Positions 34,037 to 41,999 of a stretch of DNA of 64,000 nt are shown here, piece after piece. Source of the DNA: Knufia peltigerae (lineage: Eukaryota > Ascomycota > Eurotiomycetes > Chaetothyriales > Trichomeriaceae); contig JAPDRN010000136.1 in the NCBI GenBank assembly GCA_030247855.1, positions 1-64,000 of the forward strand, read 5' to 3'. The notes below the pieces were generated by a model. It was not told the DNA's origin. It saw only the letters and a program-made list of their open reading frames with translations, and did not search any database. The position numbers and the translations under genes are program-made. Positions within the stretch are counted from its first letter, which is position 1, and each line of letters starts with the position of its first letter.

Positions 34037-35136
34037 GGGCTGTGCAGGCGCCAGAGGGCGAGGGCGCCGTACAGCACCAGCAGCACGGCCAGGGTGATCA
34101 GTTCGTGGCTGACCTCGGCGAGGCTGGCGTCCATCTGGTTCAGGCGCACCATCACGTTGATGCCGGAGGTGGTCGGCAGCAGCTGCGCCAGCCACACCAG
34201 TGGGCGTGGGGTCATCACCGCCGGCCACGACAGGCTGGCCAGGAAGAACAGCGGGATGGAGGTGGCGATGATGTACTGGAAGGCGCGTTCGCGGGTGCGG
34301 AAGAAGCTGCCGACGAACAGGCCGAACGCTACCGTGGCAGCGATGAACAGCGTACCGCCCAGTAGTTGCCCGAGCGGGTTGCCGCCACGCGGATAGTCCT
34401 GCACCCAGGCGGTGAAGCCGGCGTACCAGAACAGCCCGAACAGCCCGATCAGGCCGAAGCCGAGGGCCATGCCGGTCAGGGTGGGCAGGTCGAACTGCAG
34501 GCGCCGGCCGAGCACCAGGCGGCGACCGCCTAGCAGCACGCCGATGCCCATCAGCAGCGTCTGGTGCACGATCAGTTCGGCCACGCCGGGCACGATCGCG
34601 CTGCCGTAGCCTTCCTGCGTGTTGAACAGCGGCCGCTGCACGAGGGTGACCGGTGGTGCCTGAGGCGCGCCCATGAACGCGGCCTGGGTGATCGCTGCTT
34701 CGCGGCCGAACGCACCCAGTGCATCTGCCACGCTGCCCAGCACCCAGCTTGCGCGGCCGAGATAGGCGCCATTGCCGAGCAGTACCAGCTTGGCCGGATG
34801 GCCACGCAGGATGTCGCGTTCCAGGTTGGCCGGGATCAGCACGATGCCTTCGGCATGACCTGCCTCCAGCTGTGCACGCGCTTCCTGCAGGTCGGCCGGT
34901 TGCCCGACCACATGGGCCACGCGCAGCGAATCGAGCTTGCGCAGCAGTTCGCGGCTGGTCGCGCTGTGGTCTTCATCGACCACCAGCACGGGCAGGTTGC
35001 CGGCTACCTGGTGGCGATAGGCGGCGGGGTAGAAGAACGAGTACAGGATCACCGCGCCGACCATCACCACGATCGCATAGCGGTCGCAGAGCACGGCAAG
35101 CAGGGTCTGCCGCAGGCTGTGCCAGATCCTGCTCAT
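34009..35136 (-). CDS. ABC-2 type transport permease (second of two)
   Basis: The 375-residue membrane protein has an N-terminal helix (YAIVVMVGAVILYSFFYPAA), a large periplasmic domain with NLPVLVVDEDHSATSRELLR, and five C-terminal helices in the ABC2_membrane_3 (YbhS/YhhJ-like) arrangement. The ATG at 35136 overlaps the upstream permease stop by 4 bases. The last eight residues KGTEGIKS derive from an inverted repeat at 33963-34036 rather than from conserved family sequence. It forms a tripartite exporter with the HlyD and TolC genes, but no ATPase gene is in the operon. Confidence 0.85.
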   Translation of the reverse strand: MSRIWHSLRQTLLAVLCDRYAIVVMVGAVILYSFFYPAAYRHQVAGNLPVLVVDEDHSATSRELLRKLDSLRVAHVVGQPADLQEARAQLEAGHAEGIVLIPANLERDILRGHPAKLVLLGNGAYLGRASWVLGSVADALGAFGREAAITQAAFMGAPQAPPVTLVQRPLFNTQEGYGSAIVPGVAELIVHQTLLMGIGVLLGGRRLVLGRRLQFDLPTLTGMALGFGLIGLFGLFWYAGFTAWVQDYPRGGNPLGQLLGGTLFIAATVAFGLFVGSFFRTRERAFQYIIATSIPLFFLASLSWPAVMTPRPLVWLAQLLPTTSGINVMVRLNQMDASLAEVSHELITLAVLLVLYGALALWRLHSPKGTEGIKS

Positions 35137-36320
35137 GCGCCGGCCCCGGCGGGTTGCGCGGCCTGCGGCGTGCGCGCGAACGCCAGCAGGCGCCAGCCGC
35201 CGATGCCGCCAGCGACCAGGATCATCAGCAACAGCGTGGCCAGCGGCCATAGCGACACTGCCAACGGCGAGCCGATGAACTGCTGCTGGGTCTGCAGCTT
35301 GATGTAGGCGCTGAGCGGCAGCAGCAGATGCCAGACGCGGGTGAACAACGGCGCGTCGATCACCGGGAACGTGGCGCTGGAAAAGGCCAGCGCGGTGCCG
35401 ATGCTCAGGCCCACTGCGGACAGGGCCGTGCCCATGTCGCGGGTAACGCCGACGAAGAACAGGGCATACGCCGCGGTGGCCAGGTAGAACAGTGGCTGTG
35501 CGAGCAGCAGCAGAACCACACTGCCCGCGATGCCGTCGCCGCGCAGCCAGGCCAGGTAGGCTGCGCCCAGCGCACCGTACAACGAGAACAGCAGGACATA
35601 GGGCAGCACCTTGCCGGCAATGGCCGACCACGGCGCGTGGCCCAGCCAGGCGGGCAGGGTGCCGTCGCGGATTTCGCGGCCGAGGCTGCCGGCCACCGCC
35701 AGCGCGAGTACCAGCGACAGTACCGCCGGGAAGATCAGCGGCAGCAGGAACAGCTCGTAGCTGCGTGCCGGATTGAACAGGATGTCCGACTGCACCGCGA
35801 TGGGCGCGGCACGCAGCTTGCCCGGCCCGACCTGCAGGCCGATGCGTTCGCGCAGCAGGCGCGCGTTCCACGCCGATACCGCGTCGCCGATATCACGCGC
35901 GGCGGACTGGCCGGTGGTCATGTAGGTGGCGTTGTAATAGGAAAATACCGTGCCTTGCCGGCCGCGCAACGCCTGGCGGGTCACATCGCGCGGCACCAGC
36001 ACCACCGCGAACACCTGCAGCTGGCGCAGCTGCATGCGTGCCTCATCCATATCGGCCGGTTGGCTTGTGATGCGTACACCGGGGCTGGCATCGAGCATGC
36101 GCAGCAGCAGGCGGCTGTCGCTGCTGTGATCAAGGTCGACCACGGCAATCGGCACATCGCGCATCACCGATGCGGAGAACATCCAGGCCATCACCACCAG
36201 CATCAACAGCGGCAGCACGGTGACCAGCGCCAGGTCTGCGCGGTTGCTGCGCAACCGGCGCAGTTCGCGCTGCCATGAACTGCCGAAGCTGCTGCGGCTG
36301 GTGTTCAGTGCTGCGGCCAT
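35133..36320 (-). CDS. ABC-2 type transport permease (first of two)
   Basis: The 395-residue protein has the same design as its downstream partner: helix LALVTVLPLLMLVVMAWMFS, a periplasmic domain with VPIAVVDLDHSSDSRLLLR and VPRDVTRQALRGRQG, and a C-terminal bundle of five or six helices. It overlaps the HlyD gene by 16 bases and the second permease by 4. Such ABC-2 pairs normally need an ATP-binding subunit, which is not seen here; it may be encoded elsewhere or the pair may use a different energy source. Confidence 0.85.
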   Translation of the reverse strand: MAAALNTSRSSFGSSWQRELRRLRSNRADLALVTVLPLLMLVVMAWMFSASVMRDVPIAVVDLDHSSDSRLLLRMLDASPGVRITSQPADMDEARMQLRQLQVFAVVLVPRDVTRQALRGRQGTVFSYYNATYMTTGQSAARDIGDAVSAWNARLLRERIGLQVGPGKLRAAPIAVQSDILFNPARSYELFLLPLIFPAVLSLVLALAVAGSLGREIRDGTLPAWLGHAPWSAIAGKVLPYVLLFSLYGALGAAYLAWLRGDGIAGSVVLLLLAQPLFYLATAAYALFFVGVTRDMGTALSAVGLSIGTALAFSSATFPVIDAPLFTRVWHLLLPLSAYIKLQTQQQFIGSPLAVSLWPLATLLLMILVAGGIGGWRLLAFARTPQAAQPAGAGA

Positions 36321-37318
36321 GCGAACAGCACGCTCATGCCGGGGCGGAAGCCCTCGATGCGGCGTACCGGGCGCACCCGCACTTCGAAGCTGCGCACGTC
36401 ATAGCCCGATGACTGACGGGTCGTACGCCAGGTAGCGTAGTCGCCCGCGGGATTGATGAAGTAGACCTCGAACTCGTCGTCCTTGCCGAGCGCCGGCACG
36501 CTGCCACGCAGTTTGCTGCCGACCTTCAGGCCCTGCATCTGCGATTCGCGCAGGTTCATCGACACCCACATGCGGTCGATGTCGACCAGGGTGAATACCG
36601 GGTAGCCGGCCGGAACCAGTTCGCCCGGGTCGGCCATGCGCTTGTTGATCTCACCGGCCACCGGTGCGCGACCTTCGACTTCAACGCGTGCGGCGTTGAC
36701 TTCCGCCACCGCACCCTGCGCCTGCTGCACCTGGCCTTGTGCGGCACGCTTGTCCTGTTCGCGCGCACCGGCCAATGCCATGTCGTACTGGGCGCGGGCG
36801 GCGTGGGCCAGTTCGCGCGAGCTGGTGGCCTGGGCAGCGGCTTCGTCGCGCTTCTGCCGGGTCATCACCCCTTCGTTGAACAGGTTCTGCACGCGCTGAT
36901 AGGTGGCTTCGGCAAGCGTGGCGCCGGCCTCGGCGCGCTTCCAGTTGGCTTCGGCCGCGCGGATGTCTTCGCTGCGTGCGCCGTCGTTGGCCTTGTCGGC
37001 CACCGCCTGCGCCGCGGCCAGCGCGCCGCGCGCCTGCTGTTCCTTGGCGGCTACTTCCGGGCTGTCGAGCAGGAACAGCACCTGCCCGGTCTGCACGCGA
37101 TCGCCTTCGCGCACCTTCAGTTCGGCCACGCGCGCGGTGATCTTGGCGGACACGTTGAGGGTGTCGGCGTCGGCCATGCCCTGGACCTGGTCGGCGGGGC
37201 TGCGCCAGGCCAGCCACAGGCCCAGCACCACCGCCACCAGCAGCAGCACCAGCAGAATCGGCCCCAGCCTGCGCTTGCCCGGGGGCGTCGTCGCTTCGTC
37301 GTGCAACACGTCACTCAT
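36305..37318 (-). CDS. HlyD family periplasmic adaptor
   Basis: The 337-residue protein is a membrane-fusion protein: single N-terminal membrane helix (LGPILLVLLLVAVVLGLWLA), a beta-barrel/lipoyl region (VSAKITARVAELKVREGDRV), a long alpha-helical hairpin of Ala/Glu/Gln-rich sequence (about residues 85-200) and a C-terminal beta domain. It links the inner-membrane permeases to TolC. The ATG at 37318, with GAGG 9 bases upstream, was chosen; a TTG two codons earlier is possible. It overlaps the TolC gene by 8 bases. Confidence 0.9.
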   Translation of the reverse strand: MSDVLHDEATTPPGKRRLGPILLVLLLVAVVLGLWLAWRSPADQVQGMADADTLNVSAKITARVAELKVREGDRVQTGQVLFLLDSPEVAAKEQQARGALAAAQAVADKANDGARSEDIRAAEANWKRAEAGATLAEATYQRVQNLFNEGVMTRQKRDEAAAQATSSRELAHAARAQYDMALAGAREQDKRAAQGQVQQAQGAVAEVNAARVEVEGRAPVAGEINKRMADPGELVPAGYPVFTLVDIDRMWVSMNLRESQMQGLKVGSKLRGSVPALGKDDEFEVYFINPAGDYATWRTTRQSSGYDVRSFEVRVRPVRRIEGFRPGMSVLFAWPQH

Positions 37319-38714
37319 GATCAATTACCTCGTCTGCACGCCGCCGATGGTCTTCGAAGCGGTCCATCTGTCCACTCACCTCAAGTAACTGCGCCAAGGC
37401 GATATCGTATTGGTAGGCCGCCTGCGCACGTTCGACGCGGGCGCCGCCGAGGCCGAGCCGCGCATCGATCACGTCCAGCGAGGTGGCTTGGCCTTCGCGG
37501 AAGGCCAGCTCCTGCAGGCGCAGGTTCTCGTCGGCCTGGGCGATGCTGCTGTCCAGCAGCACGAACTGCTGGCGTGCGGTTTCCAGCTCGTTCCAGGCCT
37601 TGCGCACACCCAGCGCGACCTGGTTCTCGGCCTCGCGCAGGCCGGCTTCGGCCTGTTCCTGCTGCGCGCGTGCAGCGCTGATCTGCGCCGGTCGCGAGTT
37701 CGGCGACAGGAAGGTGTACTTCAGGCCGATGCCAAACGCCCAGTCCGGATCGGTCAGCATCTCGTCGCGGCGACGGAAGTCGTACTGGCCGAACAGGAAC
37801 ACCGTTGGCTTGAGCTTGGCCTGCTGCACGCGCACGCCCTGTTCGGCCTGCGCGACGATCGCCCGCAGGCGCGCGATCTGCGGCTGCCGTGCCTGCGCGG
37901 TGCGCTCGAAGCTGGTGACCGGTTCCAGCGGGGTGCGCTGCACGAACAACGGCGACAACGGCTGCACATCACCGCCACTGCGCAGCAGGGTGGCCAGCGC
38001 AGCCTTCAGCGTGGCCAGGTCATTGAGCGTCTTCTGGTACTCGCGCTCGGCCTTGTCGCGGGCGACGGTGGCCTGCAGGCGCTGCGCGCGGGTGGCGAAG
38101 CCTTCGCGTTCCAGTTTCTCCGCATCGGACAGGTGGCGATTGAGGCCATCGCGCACGTCGCGGCGCACGACCACTGCTTGTTCGGCCAGGCGCTGGCCGA
38201 AGTAGGCCTGGGCCAGTTGCACGGTCAGTGACTGCCGCTGCGCTTCGCGCTCGGCGCTGGCCTGTTCGCTGGCCGCGCCGGCAGCACGCTGTGCGGCGGG
38301 AATCAGGCCGCCGGTGTACAGCGGCAGCACGGCGGTGACCACCGGTCGCGTGCGCCAATCGCGTTCGGTGAACGACAGCGGCGAGTCGATGCCATAGGCC
38401 TCGGCCACCGGTGCCAGTGAGCCCAGCGGCAGGGTCAGTGTCTTCTGGAACTGCAGGCGGCGCACTTCGCCGGTGATCTCCGGCAGGCGCAGCAGGCGGG
38501 TGGCTTCCTGCAGTTCTTCCTTGTTGCGCACGCCGGCATCAGCAGCGGCCAGTGCGTCGGAGACCTGTTCCAGCCGCTGCCGCGCCTGTTCCCATTCCAG
38601 TGCGGGAGGCGCGCTGGTCTGTGCCGCTGCGGCCAGCGGCAGGCTTGCCAGCAAGGCCAGGCCGGCAGCGCCGAGTGCGCGGTGCATCCTTGTCCGTGGG
38701 CAGCTCAGGCGCAT
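37311..38714 (-). CDS. TolC family outer-membrane channel
   Basis: The 467-residue protein starts with a basic N-terminus and signal peptide (LGAAGLALLASLPLAAAAQT). Two structural repeats of long helices and strands follow, including PVVTAVLPLYTGGLIPAAQR at the first strand pair and IGLKYTFLSPNSRPAQISAA at the second. TolC-type trimers form a tunnel across the outer membrane. It is the first gene of the four-gene exporter operon. The substrate is unknown; the operon resembles drug or small-molecule exporters. Confidence 0.9.
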   Translation of the reverse strand: MRLSCPRTRMHRALGAAGLALLASLPLAAAAQTSAPPALEWEQARQRLEQVSDALAAADAGVRNKEELQEATRLLRLPEITGEVRRLQFQKTLTLPLGSLAPVAEAYGIDSPLSFTERDWRTRPVVTAVLPLYTGGLIPAAQRAAGAASEQASAEREAQRQSLTVQLAQAYFGQRLAEQAVVVRRDVRDGLNRHLSDAEKLEREGFATRAQRLQATVARDKAEREYQKTLNDLATLKAALATLLRSGGDVQPLSPLFVQRTPLEPVTSFERTAQARQPQIARLRAIVAQAEQGVRVQQAKLKPTVFLFGQYDFRRRDEMLTDPDWAFGIGLKYTFLSPNSRPAQISAARAQQEQAEAGLREAENQVALGVRKAWNELETARQQFVLLDSSIAQADENLRLQELAFREGQATSLDVIDARLGLGGARVERAQAAYQYDIALAQLLEVSGQMDRFEDHRRRADEVIDHE

Positions 38715-38798
38715 GCCGTTCCTGTAGTGAAGAAGTGGGCAAACGGTAGTGGTCCGCGCGTGAAGCCGGGGTCTGCGGTGGTCGGGATCATGTTCTTT

Positions 38799-39692
38799 TC
38801 AACGTAGGGTGTTGCCAGCGGCGGTGCGCAGCGCCTGGGTGATGTGCTGCAGCGTGCTCGAACGCACGGCGGCATGCTGCCAGAACAAGGGTACGTCGAG
38901 CCAGCGACGAGGTTCCAGCACCACCACCTGCCCGGCCTGTACCGCTGGCGTAACCAGGGCCTCCGGAGCAAGGCACCAGCCGAGCCCGCGCGCGGCAGCG
39001 TCGACGAAGCCGGTGGAGGAGGGCAGGTAGTGTACGGGCGGTTGCAGGCGTGCACGGGTCAGCCTGCGCAGGAAGCGCCATTGCAGCTCATCCTTGCGGT
39101 TGAACACGATCATCGGCGCCGACGCCAACGCGTCGGCCTGCATGCCCTTGCTGAAGTGGCGTTTCGCAAAGGCAGGTGAGGCGATGGCGTGGTAGCGCAT
39201 CGCGCCCAGCGGATGCACGTTGCAGCCCTTCAGGGGCTTGCGTTCGGCGGTGACCGCGCCAAGCACGCTTCCGTTGCGCAGCAGTTCCAGGGTGTGGTCC
39301 TGGTCATCCATGCGCAGGTCGAACAGGTAGCCGTGGCGCTGGTGCAGCTCGGCGATGGCGGCGACGAACCAGGTGTCCAGCGAATCGTCGTTGACGGCCA
39401 GCGGGATTGGCGTGCGGGTGGCATCGCTGCCGCGCTCCGGCAGCAGTTCGGCCAGCGCTTCGGCCTGCAGCGCCTGCATCGGCCGTACCCGCCGCAGCAG
39501 CACTTCGCCAGCAGCGGTAGGCCGGCATGGCGCCTGCCGTACCACCAGCACCTGGCCCAGCCGGTCCTCAAGTGCCTTGATCCGTTGCGACAACGCCGAC
39601 GGACTGATCGACAGGCGGCGTGCGGCGGCCTCGAAGCTGCCTTCTTCGAGCACCGCGGTGAAGGCGCTCAACTGCGGATGTACCAGGTCCAC
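38799..39692 (-). CDS. argP: LysR family regulator ArgP-like
   Basis: From the GTG at 39692, with GAAGAGGC upstream, the 297-residue protein starts with a LysR winged helix: LVHPQLSAFTAVLEEGSFEA, ARRLSISPSALSQRIKALED and LVVRQAPCRPTAAGE. This matches ArgP (IciA), which activates argO in response to arginine and lysine. The effector domain contains LAVNDDSLDTWFVAAIAELH. It is divergent from an argO-like gene (39797), the expected arrangement. An upstream in-frame ATG at 39764 would give a non-conserved extension. Confidence 0.88.
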   Translation of the reverse strand: MDLVHPQLSAFTAVLEEGSFEAAARRLSISPSALSQRIKALEDRLGQVLVVRQAPCRPTAAGEVLLRRVRPMQALQAEALAELLPERGSDATRTPIPLAVNDDSLDTWFVAAIAELHQRHGYLFDLRMDDQDHTLELLRNGSVLGAVTAERKPLKGCNVHPLGAMRYHAIASPAFAKRHFSKGMQADALASAPMIVFNRKDELQWRFLRRLTRARLQPPVHYLPSSTGFVDAAARGLGWCLAPEALVTPAVQAGQVVVLEPRRWLDVPLFWQHAAVRSSTLQHITQALRTAAGNTLR

Positions 39693-39796
39693 GAGATGCC
39701 TCTTCAGTTTTTCTGCACAGGATAAAGAAAAACCAGCTTGTCTTAACGGGGCCGTTGGTCGCACCCTGCGCCTCCTTTCACGGTGGAGAGCGTCGG

Positions 39797-40411
39797 ATGT
39801 GGATTGCTGCGGCCTTGGCCGGCCTGTTCGCGGGTGCCGGCCTGATCATCGCCATCGGCGCGCAGAACGCCTTCGTGCTGCGGCAGGGGCTGCAGCGTCG
39901 CTACGTCGGCATGGTGGTGCTGGCCTGCATGGGCGCGGACATCGCGTTGATCCTGGCCGGCGTGGGCGGCATGGGAGCACTGGTACTGCAGTGGCCGTTG
40001 CTGTTGCAGGTGCTGCGCTTCGGCGGGGCCGCCTTCCTGCTGTGCTATGGGCTGCAGGCCGGGCTGCGCGCATGGCGCGGTGGCAGCGCGCTGGCCGCGG
40101 CCGATGCCAGTGGTGGCAGCCGGCGGCAGGTGCTGCTGGCCTGCCTGGCCTTCACCCTGCTCAACCCGCACGTCTACCTGGATACGATGGTGCTGCTGGG
40201 CAGCCTGTCCACGCGCTATCCGGGTGACCTGCGCTGGGCGTTCGCAGCGGGCGCCTGCGTGGCCAGCGTGGCTTGGTTCTGTGGGCTCGGGTTCGGCGCC
40301 CGGTTGCTGCAGCCGGTGTTCCGTAACGCGGCAGCGTGGCGGTTGCTGGATGCCGGCGTGGCCGCCTTCATGCTGTGCCTTGCGCTGCTGTTGCTGCTGC
40401 GCCCGCTCTAG
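39797..40411 (+). CDS. argO: LysE/ArgO family amino acid exporter
   Basis: The 204-residue protein has the five- to six-helix LysE layout: an N-terminal IIAIGAQNAFVLRQGLQRRY with the conserved GAQN, then membrane helices, LNPHVYLDTMVLLG with the Asn-Pro motif, and LLDAGVAAFMLCLALLLL at the end. It exports basic amino acids such as arginine or lysine to the periplasm. The ATG at 39797 is preceded by GGAGAG; the upstream ATG at 39755 overlaps the control region. Divergent from argP, which should regulate it through the 104-base spacer. Confidence 0.9.
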   Translation: MWIAAALAGLFAGAGLIIAIGAQNAFVLRQGLQRRYVGMVVLACMGADIALILAGVGGMGALVLQWPLLLQVLRFGGAAFLLCYGLQAGLRAWRGGSALAAADASGGSRRQVLLACLAFTLLNPHVYLDTMVLLGSLSTRYPGDLRWAFAAGACVASVAWFCGLGFGARLLQPVFRNAAAWRLLDAGVAAFMLCLALLLLLRPL

Positions 40412-41196
40412 GCCGCATCCACCGCGCACAGCGGCGATTCGCCCGGGCGCAGGGTCAGTACACGCACACCGCTGCGGGTCACGGCCACGGTGTGCTCGAA
40501 CTGCGCCGACAGCTTGCCGTCGCGGGTGTACACCGGCCATTCGTCGGGCTGTTGGCGGATCGCAGGCTTGCCCTGGTTGAGCATCGGCTCGATGGTGAAC
40601 ACCATGCCTTCCTGCAGTTCCATGCCGGTGCCGGCATGGCCGTAATGCAGGATCTGTGGCTCCTCGTGCATTTCCTGGCCGATACCGTGGCCGCAGTATT
40701 CCTTGACCACGCTGTAGCCGTGGCTGCGGGCATGGCGGGCGATGGCGTGGCCGATATCGCCCAGGCGCGCGCCTGGCCGCACAGCGGCGATGCCCTTCCA
40801 CATGGCCTGGTAGGTCACCTGCACCAGCTTGCGCGCGGCGTAGTCGACTTCACCCACCAGGTACGTGGTGCTGGAATCGGCGATGTAGCCGTGCTTCTCC
40901 AGCGTGATGTCGAGGTTGACGATCTGGCCATTGCGCAGCACATCGTCGGCCGACGGCATGCCGTGGCAGATGACGTTGTCGATCGAGGCATTGAGCACGT
41001 ACGGGAACCCGTACTGCCCTTTGCTGGCGGGCCGTGCCTGCAGGTCGTCGACGATCATGCGTTCGACGATATCGTTGATCTCCAGCGTGCTGCGGCCCTG
41101 CAGCAGCAGCGCGTCAAGCATCGCGAAGACCTGCGCCAGCAGTCGTCCGGACTCGGCCAGGCGGTCGATCTCGTCGGGGCGCTTGATCATGGCCAT
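40408..41196 (-). CDS. map: Type I methionine aminopeptidase
   Basis: The protein (262 residues from 41196) has the pita-bread fold of MetAP1 and removes the initiator methionine. Metal-ligand motifs are ICHGMPSADDV, IVNLDITLEKHGYIADSS, CGHGIGQEMHEEP and FTIEPML. The start lies in a perfect 18-bp tandem repeat (41186-41221), giving alternative starts at 41214, 41208, 41196 and 41190; 41196 (MAMIKRPDE) is the best fit to the family. The ParD-like gene immediately upstream ends inside the same repeat. It overlaps the argO stop region by 4 bases on the opposite strand. Confidence 0.92.
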   Translation of the reverse strand: MAMIKRPDEIDRLAESGRLLAQVFAMLDALLLQGRSTLEINDIVERMIVDDLQARPASKGQYGFPYVLNASIDNVICHGMPSADDVLRNGQIVNLDITLEKHGYIADSSTTYLVGEVDYAARKLVQVTYQAMWKGIAAVRPGARLGDIGHAIARHARSHGYSVVKEYCGHGIGQEMHEEPQILHYGHAGTGMELQEGMVFTIEPMLNQGKPAIRQQPDEWPVYTRDGKLSAQFEHTVAVTRSGVRVLTLRPGESPLCAVDAA

Positions 41197-41221
41197 CGGC
41201 TCAATCATGGCCATCGGCTCA
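41186..41221 (-). repeat. Perfect 18-bp tandem duplication at the map start
   Basis: On the minus strand TGAGCCGATGGCCATGAT occurs twice in succession. Each copy contains a TGA (the first is the stop of the ParD-like gene) and an ATG-rich stretch. The duplication is a multiple of three and keeps the map frame, adding the residues MAMIEP and creating several possible starts. Confidence 0.9.
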
Positions 41222-41431
41222 GGCCCGCCCGGGCGCAAGCAGCTGCGGCTGCACGCCGGCGGCGCGCAGTTCGCTGGCGACGACGTCCTGGAAGCTCAGG
41301 GTCGGGTTCATCTCGCACAGCATGCCGACCCGGATCCAGAACGTGGCCTGGGCGTTGATCGAGCGGTTGGAGACGGTGCAGGCACGGCGCAGCTGGTCGT
41401 GCAGGGTGTCATCGATGTTGACGATGCCCAT
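41219..41431 (-). CDS. ParD-like antitoxin-type protein
   Basis: The 70-residue protein MGIVNIDDTLHDQLRRACTV contains a ribbon-helix-helix-like N-terminus and SINAQATFWIRVGMLCE, then an Ala/Gln tail. It matches the ParD-like proteins often found just upstream of a type I methionine aminopeptidase. No ParE-like toxin gene is next to it. Its stop is the first TGA of an 18-bp repeat that also contains the map start. An autoregulatory operator is likely at 41447-41480. Confidence 0.7.
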   Translation of the reverse strand: MGIVNIDDTLHDQLRRACTVSNRSINAQATFWIRVGMLCEMNPTLSFQDVVASELRAAGVQPQLLAPGRA

Positions 41432-41446
41432 GGGCGTTCTCGATTG

Positions 41447-41480
41447 GGAATATATGAAGCGTATACGAAGCGTATATTCC
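41447..41480 (-). promoter_or_regulatory. Operator-like palindromic element upstream of the ParD-like gene
   Basis: GGAATATA at the left and TATATTCC at the right form an inverted pair around a GTATAC centre. Inside, GAAGCGTATA occurs twice in direct orientation (41456-41465 and 41467-41476). RHH antitoxins usually bind such elements to repress their own operon. It lies 16 bases upstream of the ATG. Binding is inferred. Confidence 0.5.
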
Positions 41481-41498
41481 TGCTCAAGCGCGGGGTGT

Positions 41499-41858
41499 TC
41501 AGCCAGCGTCGGTGGCGAAGCGCAGGCGGTTGCCGTCCGGGTCGACGATCAGCATCTCGCGGCTTCCCCAGTCGGTATCGTGTGGCGGCTGCTCGATGGG
41601 TACTCCCGCAGCGCTGAACGCGCGATGCAGGCCATCGACGTCGGTGACGATGAAGTACACCGCACCGCCCACCTCGCAGTCGCCGGTGTGTTCGGTCAGG
41701 AAGATCGTCTGGCCTTCGCGGGTGAGCTGGGCGAACAGCGGCAAGCCGGGTTCGAAGCGGTGCTCCCAGTCAATGATGAAGCCCAGGCCCTGCACGTAGA
41801 ACGGCAGGCTGGTATCGGCATGGCGCATGCGCAGCTGCGGGATGACGGTCTGGGGCAT
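41499..41858 (-). CDS. VOC/glyoxalase superfamily protein
   Basis: From the ATG at 41858 the 119-residue protein has the two beta-alpha-beta-beta-beta halves of the VOC fold: MRHADTSLPFYVQGLGF, AQLTREGQTIFLTEH, VYFIVTDVDGLHRAFSAAGV and EMLIVDPDGNRLRFA. Family members include glyoxalase I-type enzymes and drug-binding (bleomycin-type) resistance proteins; the conserved Glu near LIVDPDGN is usual. Upstream in-frame extension to 41990 runs through intergenic repeats and was rejected. Confidence 0.8.
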   Translation of the reverse strand: MPQTVIPQLRMRHADTSLPFYVQGLGFIIDWEHRFEPGLPLFAQLTREGQTIFLTEHTGDCEVGGAVYFIVTDVDGLHRAFSAAGVPIEQPPHDTDWGSREMLIVDPDGNRLRFATDAG

Positions 41859-41934
41859 GACGGCGGCTCCGGGGGCGGGACTACTGCATACCACGTCTGC
41901 GGATGCCTGCGCCGGCGCAGCCCCGCGTTGCCAA

Positions 41935-41990
41935 GTGCCAACCTTGGTTGGCACATCGTGGTACAGCTGCCGGCCAGCGGCCGGCACCAC
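41935..41990. repeat. SMAG-like palindromic repeats
   Basis: GTGCCAACCTTGGTTGGCAC (41935-41954) and TGCCGGCCAGCGGCCGGCA (41968-41986) are two strong palindromes in series. Both cores recur in the other SMAG elements of the window (8841-8860 and 5221-5237). They separate the glyoxalase and arginase-fold genes. Confidence 0.75.
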
Positions 41991-41999
41991 AGGGCGGGC

